A stretch of DNA of 64,000 bases from VGDP01 sp040905845 (GCA_040905845.1 JBBDQV010000161.1:1-64000), one strand, 5' to 3'; shown: positions 7,732 to 16,121, counted from the first letter of the stretch. Notes: generated by a model not told the origin, from the letters alone. A program made the numbers and translations.

Positions 7732-8360
7732 CCGAAGACATCGACCAATAGGTAGATAATTTGAGTAACAAACAATGCTGATGTAATCAATGCGATGTTT
7801 CGCTCCATGAAGTCACGCACTCGATGAACGAGTTTTCGGCGACCTACGCCGCTTATTTGCTGTGACGGTTTATTATATGGTACAACACGATCATCGACAG
7901 AGAGAAGAAACATCGCGCAGAATTTTTGTCCGTATTGCAATGGGGCCGCTCGTTTTCCATGATTGAACACGGTAACAAGAAGTCGGCCATTGTAGCCTAG
8001 ATCCACTTTTGTAGGTGTGCTGGCGACCCTTTGTTGCAATAGAGTTACCTTGGGTACAATTTGACCAAATATTAATCGTGGAAATTGTACCTCTTCGAGA
8101 GTTTGTATTATCAGTGCCAAATTTGGCAATAAGTCTATAGTCTCGCCCTCTCGCAGCGACCGGCCTCCTTCTTCCCTATGATCTCTATATTGTGAACCGA
8201 CACGAAGATCATAACATACGTTGCCATCGCCGTCAGGACGTGAATCTTGCGTGTCGTCAAAATTACGAATAAGAATTGCTTGGCCATTTGGATCAAAATT
8301 CTCAACGCGTAGCACAACCGTCGCATGCGGCGGTGTTAGTATCATAGGGATTATTGACAT
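7728..8360 (-). CDS. dUTPase/dCTP-deaminase-fold protein with C-terminal membrane helix, low GC
   Basis: A 210-residue protein. CYDLRVG (about residues 49-55) recalls the dCTP-deaminase N-terminal motif. TKVDLGYNGRLLVTVFNHG (117-135) matches dUTPase motif III, keeping the Asp (120) but with Thr (130) where dCTP deaminase has its catalytic Glu. LQYGQKFCAMFLL is the usual next strand. The canonical dUTPase C-terminal glycine-rich arm is absent; instead a helix of about 22 hydrophobic residues (NIALITSALFVTQIIYLLV) ends the protein. GC content is strikingly low against the flanks. An AGGAGA ribosome site precedes the ATG. It occupies the place where dut usually sits, between coaBC and moeB, and overlaps the moeB start by 4 bases. 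The exact enzymatic activity is uncertain. Confidence 0.72.
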   Translation of the reverse strand: MSIIPMILTPPHATVVLRVENFDPNGQAILIRNFDDTQDSRPDGDGNVCYDLRVGSQYRDHREEGGRSLREGETIDLLPNLALIIQTLEEVQFPRLIFGQIVPKVTLLQQRVASTPTKVDLGYNGRLLVTVFNHGKRAAPLQYGQKFCAMFLLSVDDRVVPYNKPSQQISGVGRRKLVHRVRDFMERNIALITSALFVTQIIYLLVDVFG

Positions 8361-8435
8361 TGTTCTCCTGGGGAGTCGTTATTGTCCAATATGTGGCAGG
8401 GACGCCTTCCGAGTCCGAGCTGAGCAACCATGAAC

Positions 8436-9641
8436 TTAGTGGCCAGCGAAGTGCTCGGCGATGCGCCGCGCCAGGCGCTGGGCGACCTCGGCCTTGGTCG
8501 CGCGCGGCCACGCCTCGACCGTGCCGTCCAGCACCAGGTGCACGGTGGTCTCGTCGCCGCCGAAGGTGCCCGTGGCGGGCCCCACGTCGTTGGCGACGAT
8601 CCAGTCGCAACGCTTCTTGGCGAGCTTGGCGCGGGCGTTGGCGATCAGGCTCTCGGTCTCGGCGGCGAAGCCGACGACCAGCACCGGGCGCGCCTTTTTG
8701 CGCCTGGCGAGCGCGGCCAGGATGTCGGGGTTATCAACCAGGGCGATCGCGGGGGCCTTGCCGCCCTTCTTCTTGAGCTTCGATCCCGCCGCCTCGGCGG
8801 GGCGCCAGTCAGCGACCGCGGCGGCGCAGACGGCGACGTCGGCGGGCAGCGCGGCCTCGCACGCTGCCAGCATCTCCCGCGCCGTGACGACGTGGACCGT
8901 CGCGACGCCCACCGGGTCGGGCAACGAGGTCGGGCCGCTGACGAGCGTCACCGCCGCGCCGAGCCTGGCGAGCGATGCGGCGATCGCGTGGCCTTGCTTG
9001 CCCGACGAGCGGTTGGCGACGTAGCGCACCGGATCGATCGCCTCGTGGGTCGGGCCGCTGGTGACCAGCGCGCGCCGGCCGTCGAGCCGCGGACCCGTCG
9101 CGCCGCCGAGCAGGCCCCGAATCGCGGCGAGAATCGCCGCCGGCTCGGCCATGCGGCCCATGCCGAACTCGCCGCACGCCATGTCACCCTCGGTCGGCCC
9201 GACGCGGACGATACCGTCGGCCGCGAGACGTTCAAGGTTGCGGCGGGTCGCCGCGTGGTGCCACATGCGATGGTTCATCGCCGGCGCGATCAGCACCGGC
9301 TTGTCGGTCGCCAGCAGGACGGCGCCGGCGAGATCGCCGGCGAGGCCCGCCGCCATGCGCGCGATCAGGTCCGCGGTGGCCGGCGCGACGACGACCAGGT
9401 CGGATTCGCGGCTGAGCCGGATGTGCCCCATCTCGCTCTCGTCGGTCAGCGAGAAGAGATCGCCGTAGACCTTGTCCTCGGTCAGCGCGGCGACGCTGAG
9501 CGCAGTGACGAAGCGTGCCCCGGCCTCGGTCAGGACAACGCGCACGTAGACACCTTCCTTGCGTACGAGCCGGACGAGCTCGAGTACCTTGAACGCGGCG
9601 ATGCCGCCGCCGACCACCAGCAGGATGCGCTTGCCGTTCAC
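8436..9641 (-). CDS. coaBC: CoaBC, phosphopantothenoylcysteine synthetase/decarboxylase
   Basis: A 401-residue bifunctional enzyme of coenzyme A synthesis. The N-terminal flavin decarboxylase (CoaC) domain starts with ILLVVGGGIAAFKVLELVR and has APAMNHRMW and ACGEFGMGRMAEP (about residues 113-165). The C-terminal synthetase (CoaB) domain starts near residue 190 with ALVTSGPTHEAIDPVRYVAN and NRSSGKQGHAIA, and holds AAVADWRP, KLKKKGG and the final NDVG segment. The start is GTG 9641, whose GTGA overlaps the stop of the upstream OsmC gene; it begins the protein directly at the first strand. Downstream is the dut-slot gene after 75 bases. Confidence 0.93.
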   Translation of the reverse strand: MNGKRILLVVGGGIAAFKVLELVRLVRKEGVYVRVVLTEAGARFVTALSVAALTEDKVYGDLFSLTDESEMGHIRLSRESDLVVVAPATADLIARMAAGLAGDLAGAVLLATDKPVLIAPAMNHRMWHHAATRRNLERLAADGIVRVGPTEGDMACGEFGMGRMAEPAAILAAIRGLLGGATGPRLDGRRALVTSGPTHEAIDPVRYVANRSSGKQGHAIAASLARLGAAVTLVSGPTSLPDPVGVATVHVVTAREMLAACEAALPADVAVCAAAVADWRPAEAAGSKLKKKGGKAPAIALVDNPDILAALARRKKARPVLVVGFAAETESLIANARAKLAKKRCDWIVANDVGPATGTFGGDETTVHLVLDGTVEAWPRATKAEVAQRLARRIAEHFAGH

Positions 9642-10096
9642 GCCATCGCCTCCGTCGTGACGATCTCGGGCTCGTGGCGCACGGGGAAGGATACCGAATT
9701 GGCAATGAAGCAATAGTCGGCCGCCGACGCATGCAGCGCCCGGGCCTTGGCGCCGTCGCCGCCCGGCCCGAGGCGCACGCGCGGGTAGAGGACGACCTCG
9801 GTGAAGCGCATCCGGCCGTCCTTCATGGCGACGGTGCCGGTGGGCCGATCCTCGTAGGCGAGGAGCGGCAGGCGCGCCTTCTCGCAGAGCGCGAGATAGG
9901 TCAGCATGTGGCAACTCGCGAGACTCGCGAGCAAGAGCTCCTCGGGGTTGTGAAGCGCCGGGTCGCCGCCGAAGTGCGGGTCGGCCGAGCCAACGATCGC
10001 GGGTTTGCCGGCGACATCAAAGCGGAAGTCGCGGGCGTAGCCCGGGGCGGCGCCCGTCCAGATCAATCGTGCGGCGTAGGCGAGCTCGCGCGCCAT
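9638..10096 (-). CDS. OsmC-family peroxiredoxin-like protein
   Basis: A 152-residue OsmC/Ohr-superfamily protein, expected to reduce organic hydroperoxides in the cytoplasm. Both redox cysteines are visible: LASCHMLTYLAL (about residue 59) and ADYCFIANSVSFPV (about 129). The start chosen is ATG 10096, giving MARELAYAARLIWTG, because an upstream in-frame Met at 10267 would add an unconserved Arg-rich tail and run into the divergent gene's upstream region. The stop overlaps the coaBC GTG start by 4 bases, so coaBC translation is probably coupled to it. Only the subfamily assignment is uncertain. Confidence 0.88.
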   Translation of the reverse strand: MARELAYAARLIWTGAAPGYARDFRFDVAGKPAIVGSADPHFGGDPALHNPEELLLASLASCHMLTYLALCEKARLPLLAYEDRPTGTVAMKDGRMRFTEVVLYPRVRLGPGGDGAKARALHASAADYCFIANSVSFPVRHEPEIVTTEAMA

Positions 10097-10234
10097 CGTC
10101 GGCCCTTCGTCGCGCCAGAGCCGGCAGGGTAAGCCAGGCCCGGTCCGCGCCACAAGGCGGACCTCGCGTGCACGGGGCGCCAGGCTCCTGTAAGCTCGGG
10201 CGCGAACGGCACAGGCGGGAAGGAAACGCGACCG

Positions 10235-10495
10235 ATGCGCGCTCATATCGTGAAGGCGGGGAATCATCTTGTCGTCGTGCTGCCCGATTCGTTCTGTGAC
10301 CAGGCGGGGTTGAGCGAGGGTTCGCCGATCGATCTCGACATCGACAAGGACGGGCTGACGATCCGCCCGGTGCGCTACGGCGTCGGCGACCTCATCGCGC
10401 GGCTGACGACGCCGGGCGCTGGCGAGAGCGCGAAGCCCGAGTCGGCCGCCGCGCCGGCGATCGCGCCGGCCAAGGTCAGGACGGGCTCGCTGTAA
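10235..10495 (+). CDS. MazE/AbrB-like small DNA-binding protein, no toxin partner
   Basis: An 86-residue protein. Residues 1-47 resemble a SpoVT/AbrB swapped-hairpin domain: MRAHIVKAGNHLVVVLPDSF followed by IDLDIDKDGLTIRPV. This domain is found in MazE-type antitoxins and transition-state regulators. The remaining 40 residues are an Ala/Pro-rich tail. A GGAAGGA ribosome site precedes the ATG. Antitoxins of this kind normally overlap a toxin gene, but the next gene is the convergent MOSC gene 13 bases away, so it is either an orphan antitoxin or a stand-alone regulator. Confidence 0.65.
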   Translation: MRAHIVKAGNHLVVVLPDSFCDQAGLSEGSPIDLDIDKDGLTIRPVRYGVGDLIARLTTPGAGESAKPESAAAPAIAPAKVRTGSL

Positions 10496-10508
10496 CGGAC
10501 TTGCGTGT

Positions 10509-11264
10509 TCAGTCCTCGAGCCGCACGGTGTCGCCGATCCGGATCACCCCCGTCGCCTCGACCCGGGCATAGAGACCCAGACACGTCCCGTTCGCGACGT
10601 TGATGGTGCCGAGCACGTTGGGATCCTGGGCCAGGTCGCCCTGGGCCAGCGTCGTGATCGCGCAGCGGACGGTGCGCTCGAGGACGGCGAGCGCCGCCGT
10701 GGCGCCGAGCCGCAGCCGGCGGCCGATCCACGTGGCCTCGTCGAGGCCGGTCGCGGTCTCCAGCACGATGTTGGGGCGAAAGCGGCGCGCGGCGAACGTC
10801 GTCTCGGGCCTCAGCCGTGCGAGGCGGTCGAGCGTCACGCTGGTCAGCACGTGGACCGGCGCGGCATTGAAGTCGCCGACCGCGTCCTCGCCCAGGCCGC
10901 CGCGCTGGCCGTGACGGCGATCGGCGGCGAGCAGAACGGGCTTGCCGAACCGTTCGCTCAGGCGGTCGCCGATGTCGTCCCGCTCGCTGCTGAGCGTGGC
11001 CCCGTCGGGGGCCTCGAGGGTGACGCAGGGCGGCAACCCACCGGCCAGGGGCGGTGCCACGAACGCCGCGCGCCAGTCGAGCAGCCGGTGGCGTTTGCGG
11101 AACGGCACCGAGGTGACGCGTTCTCCGGTGTCGGGATCGACCAGCGCGTAGGCGCGGTCGCCCAAGAGGCCGGTCGCGACGATCTCGACGTCGTCGAGCG
11201 CCTCGCCCGCCATGCCCTTGACGGGATAGCGCGTGAGCGACGCGATGGTGCCGACCGTCGTCAT
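10509..11264 (-). CDS. MOSC-domain protein
   Basis: A 251-residue protein with an N-terminal MOSC beta-barrel domain (IASLTRYPVKGMAGEALDDV, then GLLGDRAYALVD) and a C-terminal MOSC domain in which FRPNIVLET and RTVRCAITTLAQGD (Cys about 208) are clear. MOSC proteins handle sulfur or the molybdenum cofactor; the mARC/YcbX group reduces N-hydroxylated compounds. The start ATG 11264 gives MTTVGTIASLTRYPVKG, where the family usually begins; longer in-frame starts are antisense to the next gene. It stands apart from moeB, which lies 3 kb away, so a shared molybdenum-cofactor role is only suggestive. Confidence 0.85.
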   Translation of the reverse strand: MTTVGTIASLTRYPVKGMAGEALDDVEIVATGLLGDRAYALVDPDTGERVTSVPFRKRHRLLDWRAAFVAPPLAGGLPPCVTLEAPDGATLSSERDDIGDRLSERFGKPVLLAADRRHGQRGGLGEDAVGDFNAAPVHVLTSVTLDRLARLRPETTFAARRFRPNIVLETATGLDEATWIGRRLRLGATAALAVLERTVRCAITTLAQGDLAQDPNVLGTINVANGTCLGLYARVEATGVIRIGDTVRLED

Positions 11265-11385
11265 CGATAAGCTCGACTCCTCGACGGCCCACGCTAACAG
11301 AGTGCCGGTGCGCGCTCCATGTCGGCGATGGCTTGCGAGCGCGCGTGGAGTCCGGCACAGTCCGCGCGCACTTTCGGACATCGCC

Positions 11386-11715
11386 ATGGCAACCCTGGTC
11401 CGTTCGAGCCGCCTGTGGGAGCTCCTGACGCTGAGCCCGACGAAGCTCTTGTTCCCCCATCGCATGGAGCTCGGCGCCGACGGCGTCGCCACGGCGAAGG
11501 TTCGCTTCTTCCTCGTGCCCTGGATGCGCACCGAGGAGCACGCGTCGTTCCAGCGCCTCGCCTCGGTCGTGCATGACAAGGGATTCCTGTGGGACACGAT
11601 CGTCGTCGAGACCGCGGGCGGGTCCAACAATCTCGACATCCGGGGCACGCCCAAGGGTGCCGCGCGCGACTTTGTCGCCGCCGTGCAGGCCCGCCTGAAC
11701 GAGCGCAAGATTTGA
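11386..11715 (+). CDS. Small protein with a possible bacterial PH-like fold
   Basis: A 109-residue cytoplasmic protein without signal peptide or membrane segment. The pattern of short strands (LLFPHRMELGADGV, ATAKVRFFLV, LWDTIVVETAGG, NLDIRGTPKG) followed by a final helix (AARDFVAAVQARLNE) resembles bacterial PH-domain proteins. The ATG at 11386 is preferred; an ATG at 11233 would add 51 residues that are antisense to the MOSC gene. It is convergent with ubiB (7-base gap). No function can be assigned. Confidence 0.6.
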   Translation: MATLVRSSRLWELLTLSPTKLLFPHRMELGADGVATAKVRFFLVPWMRTEEHASFQRLASVVHDKGFLWDTIVVETAGGSNNLDIRGTPKGAARDFVAAVQARLNERKI

Positions 11716-11722
11716 ACGACGA

Positions 11723-13252
11723 TCAGTCGAGCGCCTCGACGAGGGCGAGAACCAAGGCCGCAACGGCGACCGCCCACAACAAGGTCTGATTCAACCCGCG
11801 GCCTGCGGCGCGCGACGCATCGTCGTCCATGCGGCGCGCGGCGGCCCTGAGCGCGGCGAGCGTGGACTCGGCCTCGGCGAGGATGCGGGGCACGCGCCCC
11901 GCCGTGGCCAGGCCCTCGCCGACCGCCTCGCGCAGACGGCTGTCGGGCCCTCGGTTGTCCGCCGCCCATTCCTCGATCAACGGCCGCGCCAGCTCCCAAA
12001 TGTTGACCTCGGGGTCGAGCCGGCGCCCGACCCCCTCGGCCACCACCATCGACTTCTGCAGTAGCAGGAGCTGGGGCTGGGTCTCCATGCCGAAGGCCGC
12101 GGTGACGCGGAACAGCTGGGCGAGCAAACGCGCGACCGATATGTCGCGCAGCGGCAGGCCGAGGATCGGCTCGGCGATGGCGCGGCAGGCCTGCTGGAAC
12201 GCCGAGCGCGAGCGCCCCGCGGGCACGTAGCCCGCCGCGAAGTGCGCCTCGGCGACGCGGGCGTAGTCGCGCGCGAGGAAGCCGATCAGGATGTCGGCCA
12301 GGTGGCAACGCGTCGCCCAGTCGAGCCGGCCCATGATGCCGAAATCGACCGCGACCACGCGGCCGGCGGTATCCACGAACAGGTTGCCGGGATGCAGGTC
12401 GGCATGGAAGAAGCCGTCGCGGAACGCCTGCTTGAACAGCGCGCCGGCGGCGCGGGCGAGGATGGTGCGCGGGTCATGGCCGGCGGCGAACAGCGCGCTC
12501 CGCTCGTCGATCGGGATGCCCTCGATCCGCTCCAGCGTGAGCACCCGGTGGCCCGTGCGTGCCCAGTCGACCTCGGGCACGCGAAAGCCATCGTCGCCGG
12601 CGAAGTTCTCGGCCAGCTCGGCGGCCGCGGCCGCCTCCATGCGCAGGTCCATCTCGATGCGCACCGTCTCGGCGAGCGTCGCGACGACCTCGACCGGACG
12701 TAGCCGGGTCAATGCCGGTCTGAGCCGGAGCGCGAGCCGCGCGAGCCAGGCCAGCAACGCCAGGTCACGCTCGAAGGCCGCCTCGATTCCGGGCCGCAGC
12801 ACCTTGACCGCGACGGCGCGCCCCTCGGTCGTCGTCGCCCAGTGCACCTGCGCGATCGAGGCCGCGGCGACCGCCCGGTCGTCGAACGTCGCGAACAGCG
12901 CCTCGACCGGCTGGCCGAGATCGCGCTCGATCGCCGCGCGCGCCTCGGCGCCGGAGAAGGGCGGCAGCCGATCCTGCAACGCCGCCAGGTCGTCGGCCAT
13001 GGCCTCGCCCACCAGGTCCGATCGGACCGACAGCAACTGGCCGAGCTTGACGAAGGACGGCCCCAGCTCGGCCAGCGCGCGCGCGAGCATCTCACCCGGC
13101 CGGCCTGTCGTTCCGGGTCGCGCCAGCCGGCGCAGCAGGGCGACGAAGAAGACGGGGACGCCGGCGCCGGCGAGCGGCGCGAGCGCGTCGTGGCGCGCGA
13201 GCGTCGTCGCGATGCGCGCGAGCCGGGCCAGGTGTCGGAGCGTCTCGGCCAC
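11723..13252 (-). CDS. ubiB: UbiB, ubiquinone biosynthesis ATPase/kinase-like protein
   Basis: A 509-residue member of the ABC1/ADCK/UbiB atypical kinase family, an ATPase needed for ubiquinone synthesis at the inner membrane. The diagnostic motif PSFVKLGQLLSVRSDL lies near residue 70 and the Ala-rich loop AAASIAQVHWAT near 132. The catalytic and metal segments follow: FHADLHPGNLFVD (about 278) and VAVDFGIMGRLD. The C-terminus is a hydrophobic helix, LLWAVAVAALVLALVEAL, as expected for membrane anchoring. It follows ubiE by 3 bases, so the two are cotranscribed. Confidence 0.93.
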   Translation of the reverse strand: MAETLRHLARLARIATTLARHDALAPLAGAGVPVFFVALLRRLARPGTTGRPGEMLARALAELGPSFVKLGQLLSVRSDLVGEAMADDLAALQDRLPPFSGAEARAAIERDLGQPVEALFATFDDRAVAAASIAQVHWATTTEGRAVAVKVLRPGIEAAFERDLALLAWLARLALRLRPALTRLRPVEVVATLAETVRIEMDLRMEAAAAAELAENFAGDDGFRVPEVDWARTGHRVLTLERIEGIPIDERSALFAAGHDPRTILARAAGALFKQAFRDGFFHADLHPGNLFVDTAGRVVAVDFGIMGRLDWATRCHLADILIGFLARDYARVAEAHFAAGYVPAGRSRSAFQQACRAIAEPILGLPLRDISVARLLAQLFRVTAAFGMETQPQLLLLQKSMVVAEGVGRRLDPEVNIWELARPLIEEWAADNRGPDSRLREAVGEGLATAGRVPRILAEAESTLAALRAAARRMDDDASRAAGRGLNQTLLWAVAVAALVLALVEALD

Positions 13253-13255
13253 GCC

Positions 13256-14035
13256 TCAGACGCGCCAGGCCGAATGGATCGCGACCACGCCCCCGGTCAG
13301 GTTGCGCACGCGCACGCCGGCGAAGCCTTGCTCCTCGATCCGGCGCGCGAAGTCCGCCTGATCGGGGAAGCGCCGGATGCTCTCGACCAGGTAGGCGTAG
13401 GCGCCGCGATCGCCCGTGACCACCTGGCCGAGCAAGGGGAGGACGCGGAACGAGTATGCGTCGTAGAGCGGCCGGAGCAGCGGCAGCACCACGCGGCTGA
13501 ACTCGAGGCACAGGAACCGGCCGCCGGGAGCGAGGACCCGATGCGCCTCGGCGAGCGCCGCGTCGAGCCGGCTCACGTTCCTGATGCCGAACGCGATGGT
13601 GTAGGCATCGACGCTACGACGGGCGAGCGGCAACGCCTCGGCGTCGCCGACGACCCAGTCGATCGCGCCGACCATACCGCGGTCGAGCGCGCGGTCGCGC
13701 CCCCGCGCCACCATGGTCGCGTTGACGTCGCAGACCGTGACGCGCGCCGCGCCGCCGCGCGTGGCGATGCGGAGCGCCACGTCGCCGGTGCCGCCGGCGA
13801 CGTCGACGACGTGCCCGAACGGATGGGCCGCGAGCGAGCGCACGAGCGCGTCCTTCCACAGCCGGTGGAGGCCGCCGCTCATCAGGTCGTTCATGAGGTC
13901 GTAGCGTCCGGCGACGCGGTCGAACACGCCGCGCACCAGGCTCGCCTTCTCGTCGATCGCGACGCGGCGGAAGCCGAAGTCGGCGGTGGCGCCCGGCGGC
14001 GTCTTGTCGGGGGTCTCGATCATCGCGGCGAACAT
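13256..14035 (-). CDS. ubiE: UbiE, C-methyltransferase of ubiquinone/menaquinone synthesis
   Basis: A 259-residue SAM-dependent methyltransferase acting on demethylmenaquinone or the ubiquinone precursor. FDRVAGRYDLMNDLMSGGLHR (about residues 39-59) is the UbiE signature. SAM motif I is VVDVAGGTGDVALRI (about 77-91). The later segment AFGIRNVSRLDAALAEAHRV and the ending NLTGGVVAIHSAWRV are also typical. Two in-frame ATGs (14035 and 14023) are possible. It is divergent from mutM with 34 bases between, an arrangement common in alphaproteobacteria, and is followed by ubiB. Confidence 0.94.
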   Translation of the reverse strand: MFAAMIETPDKTPPGATADFGFRRVAIDEKASLVRGVFDRVAGRYDLMNDLMSGGLHRLWKDALVRSLAAHPFGHVVDVAGGTGDVALRIATRGGAARVTVCDVNATMVARGRDRALDRGMVGAIDWVVGDAEALPLARRSVDAYTIAFGIRNVSRLDAALAEAHRVLAPGGRFLCLEFSRVVLPLLRPLYDAYSFRVLPLLGQVVTGDRGAYAYLVESIRRFPDQADFARRIEEQGFAGVRVRNLTGGVVAIHSAWRV

Positions 14036-14069
14036 AGCGTTCGACGGGGAAGGGCGCTACGGTGGCCCC

Positions 14070-14900
14070 ATGCCCGAGCTGCCCGAGGTCGAGACGGTGC
14101 GCCGCGGTCTCGCCCGCGTGCTCGAGGGACGCCGGCTCGTGCACGTCGAGCAGCGCCGGCCCGATCTCCGGATTCCGTTCCCGCCCCGTTTCGCCGAACG
14201 GCTCACGGGGCGTCGCGTGCTGGGCCTGCGCCGGCGCGCCAAGTACCTGCTGTTCGACCTCGATGGCGGCGAGACGCTGATCGCCCACCTCGGCATGTCG
14301 GGCCGCATGACCGTCGCGAACGGGTCGGCGCCGCCTGCCTCGCCCCACGACCACGTGGTCTTCGTCACCGACGAGGGCCGACGGATCGTGTTCAACGACG
14401 CGCGGCGCTTCGGCCTGATGACTCTGGCCCCCGCCGGCGAGCTCGACCGCCATCCGCTCCTGGCCGGGCTCGCGCCGGACCCGCTCGACGCGCGCTTCGA
14501 CGGCGGCTTTCTCGCCGGCCGGCTCAGGGCCAAACGGACCCCGATCAAGGCGGCGCTGCTCGACCAGCGGGTCGTCTCGGGGATCGGCAACATCTACGCG
14601 TGCGAGGCCCTGTGGCGCGCCCGGCTGTCGCCGCGCCGGCTCGCCATGACCGTCGTGGGCGCGCGCGCCGACCGGCTCGCGACGGCGCTCGGGGACGTGG
14701 TCAACGAAGCGATCGAGGCCGGGGGGTCCTCGCTGCGAGACTACGTGCAGGCCGACGGCGAGCTCGGCTATTTCCAGCACCGCTGGGCCGTCTACGAGCG
14801 CGAGGGCAAGCGTTGTCCGGGCTGCCGCTGCGGCGGCGCCGTGCGACGAATCGTGCAATCGAACCGCTCGACGTTCTATTGTCCCGCGCGCCAGCGTTGA
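14070..14900 (+). CDS. mutM: MutM/Fpg, formamidopyrimidine-DNA glycosylase
   Basis: A 276-residue bifunctional glycosylase/AP lyase that removes 8-oxoguanine. The N-terminus MPELPEVETVRRGL carries the catalytic Pro2 and Glu3, which fixes the start at ATG 14070. Lys in RRRAKYLLFDL and the helix-two-turn-helix segment with ISGIGNIYACEALWRA (about residues 169-184) are conserved. The C-terminal zinc finger is complete: CPGCRCGGAVRR...YCPARQR, with four Cys ligands available in the usual places plus one extra Cys. It opens a rightward gene series that leads to dnaA. Confidence 0.95.
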   Translation: MPELPEVETVRRGLARVLEGRRLVHVEQRRPDLRIPFPPRFAERLTGRRVLGLRRRAKYLLFDLDGGETLIAHLGMSGRMTVANGSAPPASPHDHVVFVTDEGRRIVFNDARRFGLMTLAPAGELDRHPLLAGLAPDPLDARFDGGFLAGRLRAKRTPIKAALLDQRVVSGIGNIYACEALWRARLSPRRLAMTVVGARADRLATALGDVVNEAIEAGGSSLRDYVQADGELGYFQHRWAVYEREGKRCPGCRCGGAVRRIVQSNRSTFYCPARQR

Positions 14901-14910
14901 CCGAGCAACG

Positions 14911-15270
14911 GTGTCCCCTTTCGCCCGCATCGTGATCTCCGGCCTGCTCGGCGCGGCGCTGCTCGCCGGCACCGCCCGCGCGGACGGCTTCGTCAGCGGC
15001 ATCGAGGACCTGCCGCTCATGGCGGGGCTGACCGAGGTCACCGACACGGGCACGGTGTTCGACCAGCCCTCGGGCCGCTTCGTCGAGGCCTATGCCGTTG
15101 GCGCGGTGACGGTCGAGGCGGTCGCCCGCTTCTATCAGGACACCCTGCCGCACCTCGGCTGGCAAGCCGACGGGCCGATGAGCTTCGCGCGCGAGGGCGA
15201 GCGGCTGTCGATCGTCATGACCACCGCCGACGGCACGCTCACGGTGCACTTCTCGCTCTCGCCCGACTGA
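14911..15270 (+). CDS. Small exported protein of unknown function
   Basis: A 119-residue protein starting at GTG 14911. Residues 1-24 form a signal peptide (IVISGLLGAALLAGTARA then DGF), so it is periplasmic. The mature part has VEAVARFYQDTLPHLGW, a helix-turn motif seen in several small periplasmic domains, followed by three strands ending at LTVHFSLSPD. I do not recognise a named family. It lies between mutM and the enoyl-CoA hydratase gene, a place where a similar small secreted protein occurs in related alphaproteobacteria. Confidence 0.75.
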   Translation: MSPFARIVISGLLGAALLAGTARADGFVSGIEDLPLMAGLTEVTDTGTVFDQPSGRFVEAYAVGAVTVEAVARFYQDTLPHLGWQADGPMSFAREGERLSIVMTTADGTLTVHFSLSPD

Positions 15271-15307
15271 CGAAGCGCCTGGCGGGCCGCCACCAACGGA
15301 GACGTCC

Positions 15308-16081
15308 ATGGCTTACGAGACCCTTCTCGTCGAGACACGCGGCCCCGTTGGCCTCGTAACGTTCAACCGTCCCCAGGCGCTCAACGCGCTCAACGGCGCG
15401 GTGATCGCCGAGCTGACCGGGGCGCTGGCCCGGTTCGACGCGGACGACTCCGTCGGCGCGATCGTGCTGACGGGCAGCGAGCGCGCCTTCGCGGCCGGCG
15501 CCGACATCAAGGAGATGGGGGCGATGGACTACGCGGCCGCGGCCGCATCGCGCTTCATCGATCCCTGGGCGCGCATCGCCGAGACGCGCAAGCCCGTGAT
15601 CGCCGCCGTGGCGGGGGTCGCGCTCGGCGGCGGCCTGGAGGTCGCCATGATGTGCGACATCATCGTCGCCGCCGAGAACGCGCGCTTCGGCCAACCCGAG
15701 ATCAAGCTCGGCGTCATCCCCGGCGCCGGCGGCACCCAGCGGCTCACCCGCGCGATCGGCAAGGGGCGCGCCATGACGATGGTGCTGACCGGCGAGATGA
15801 TCGACGCCGCGACCGCCGAGCGCTGGGGGCTGGTCGCCAAGGTGGTGCCGACCGCCGAGGTCGTCGCCGAGGCGGTCGCGCTCGGCGCGCGGATCGCGGC
15901 CCATTCGCGGCCCATCGTGGCCAAGGCGAAGGACGCGGTGAACCGTGCGTTCGAGACCACCCTGGCCGAAGGCCTCGGCTTCGAGCGAGCCCTCTTCTAC
16001 GCCTGCTTCGCCCACGACGACCGGGCCGAAGGCATGGCCGCGTTCATCGACAAGCGGCCCGCCCGGTTCAAGCACCGCTGA
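15308..16081 (+). CDS. Enoyl-CoA hydratase
   Basis: A 257-residue crotonase-superfamily enzyme that hydrates enoyl-CoA in beta-oxidation. The oxyanion-hole and CoA segments are AFAAGADIKEMGAMDY (about residues 59-74) and AGVALGGGLEVAMMCDII (about 103-120). Both catalytic glutamates can be placed: Glu in GGGLEVAM (about 112) and Glu in FGQPEIKLGVIPGAGG (about 132). The length and C-terminal FIDKRPARFKHR match short-chain enoyl-CoA hydratases such as mitochondrial ECHS1. Chain-length preference is not decided. It lies upstream of rpsT, the usual order here. Confidence 0.92.
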   Translation: MAYETLLVETRGPVGLVTFNRPQALNALNGAVIAELTGALARFDADDSVGAIVLTGSERAFAAGADIKEMGAMDYAAAAASRFIDPWARIAETRKPVIAAVAGVALGGGLEVAMMCDIIVAAENARFGQPEIKLGVIPGAGGTQRLTRAIGKGRAMTMVLTGEMIDAATAERWGLVAKVVPTAEVVAEAVALGARIAAHSRPIVAKAKDAVNRAFETTLAEGLGFERALFYACFAHDDRAEGMAAFIDKRPARFKHR

Positions 16082-16092
16082 CGCCGCGACCG

Positions 16093-16121
16093 TTGACCGG
16101 GCGCCAGCGCCGGCTTATAAG
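16093..16121 (+). promoter_or_regulatory. rpsT promoter
   Basis: TTGACC at 16093-16098 and TATAAG at 16116-16121 are separated by 17 bases. Both match the sigma-70 consensus well and stand out in the GC-rich sequence. The -10 box ends 26 bases before the rpsT ATG at 16148. Confidence 0.6.

Noticed and set aside
10097..10234. Toxin gene partner for the AbrB-like protein
   Set aside because: No open frame of suitable length with PemK, VapC or RelE features lies next to it on either strand.
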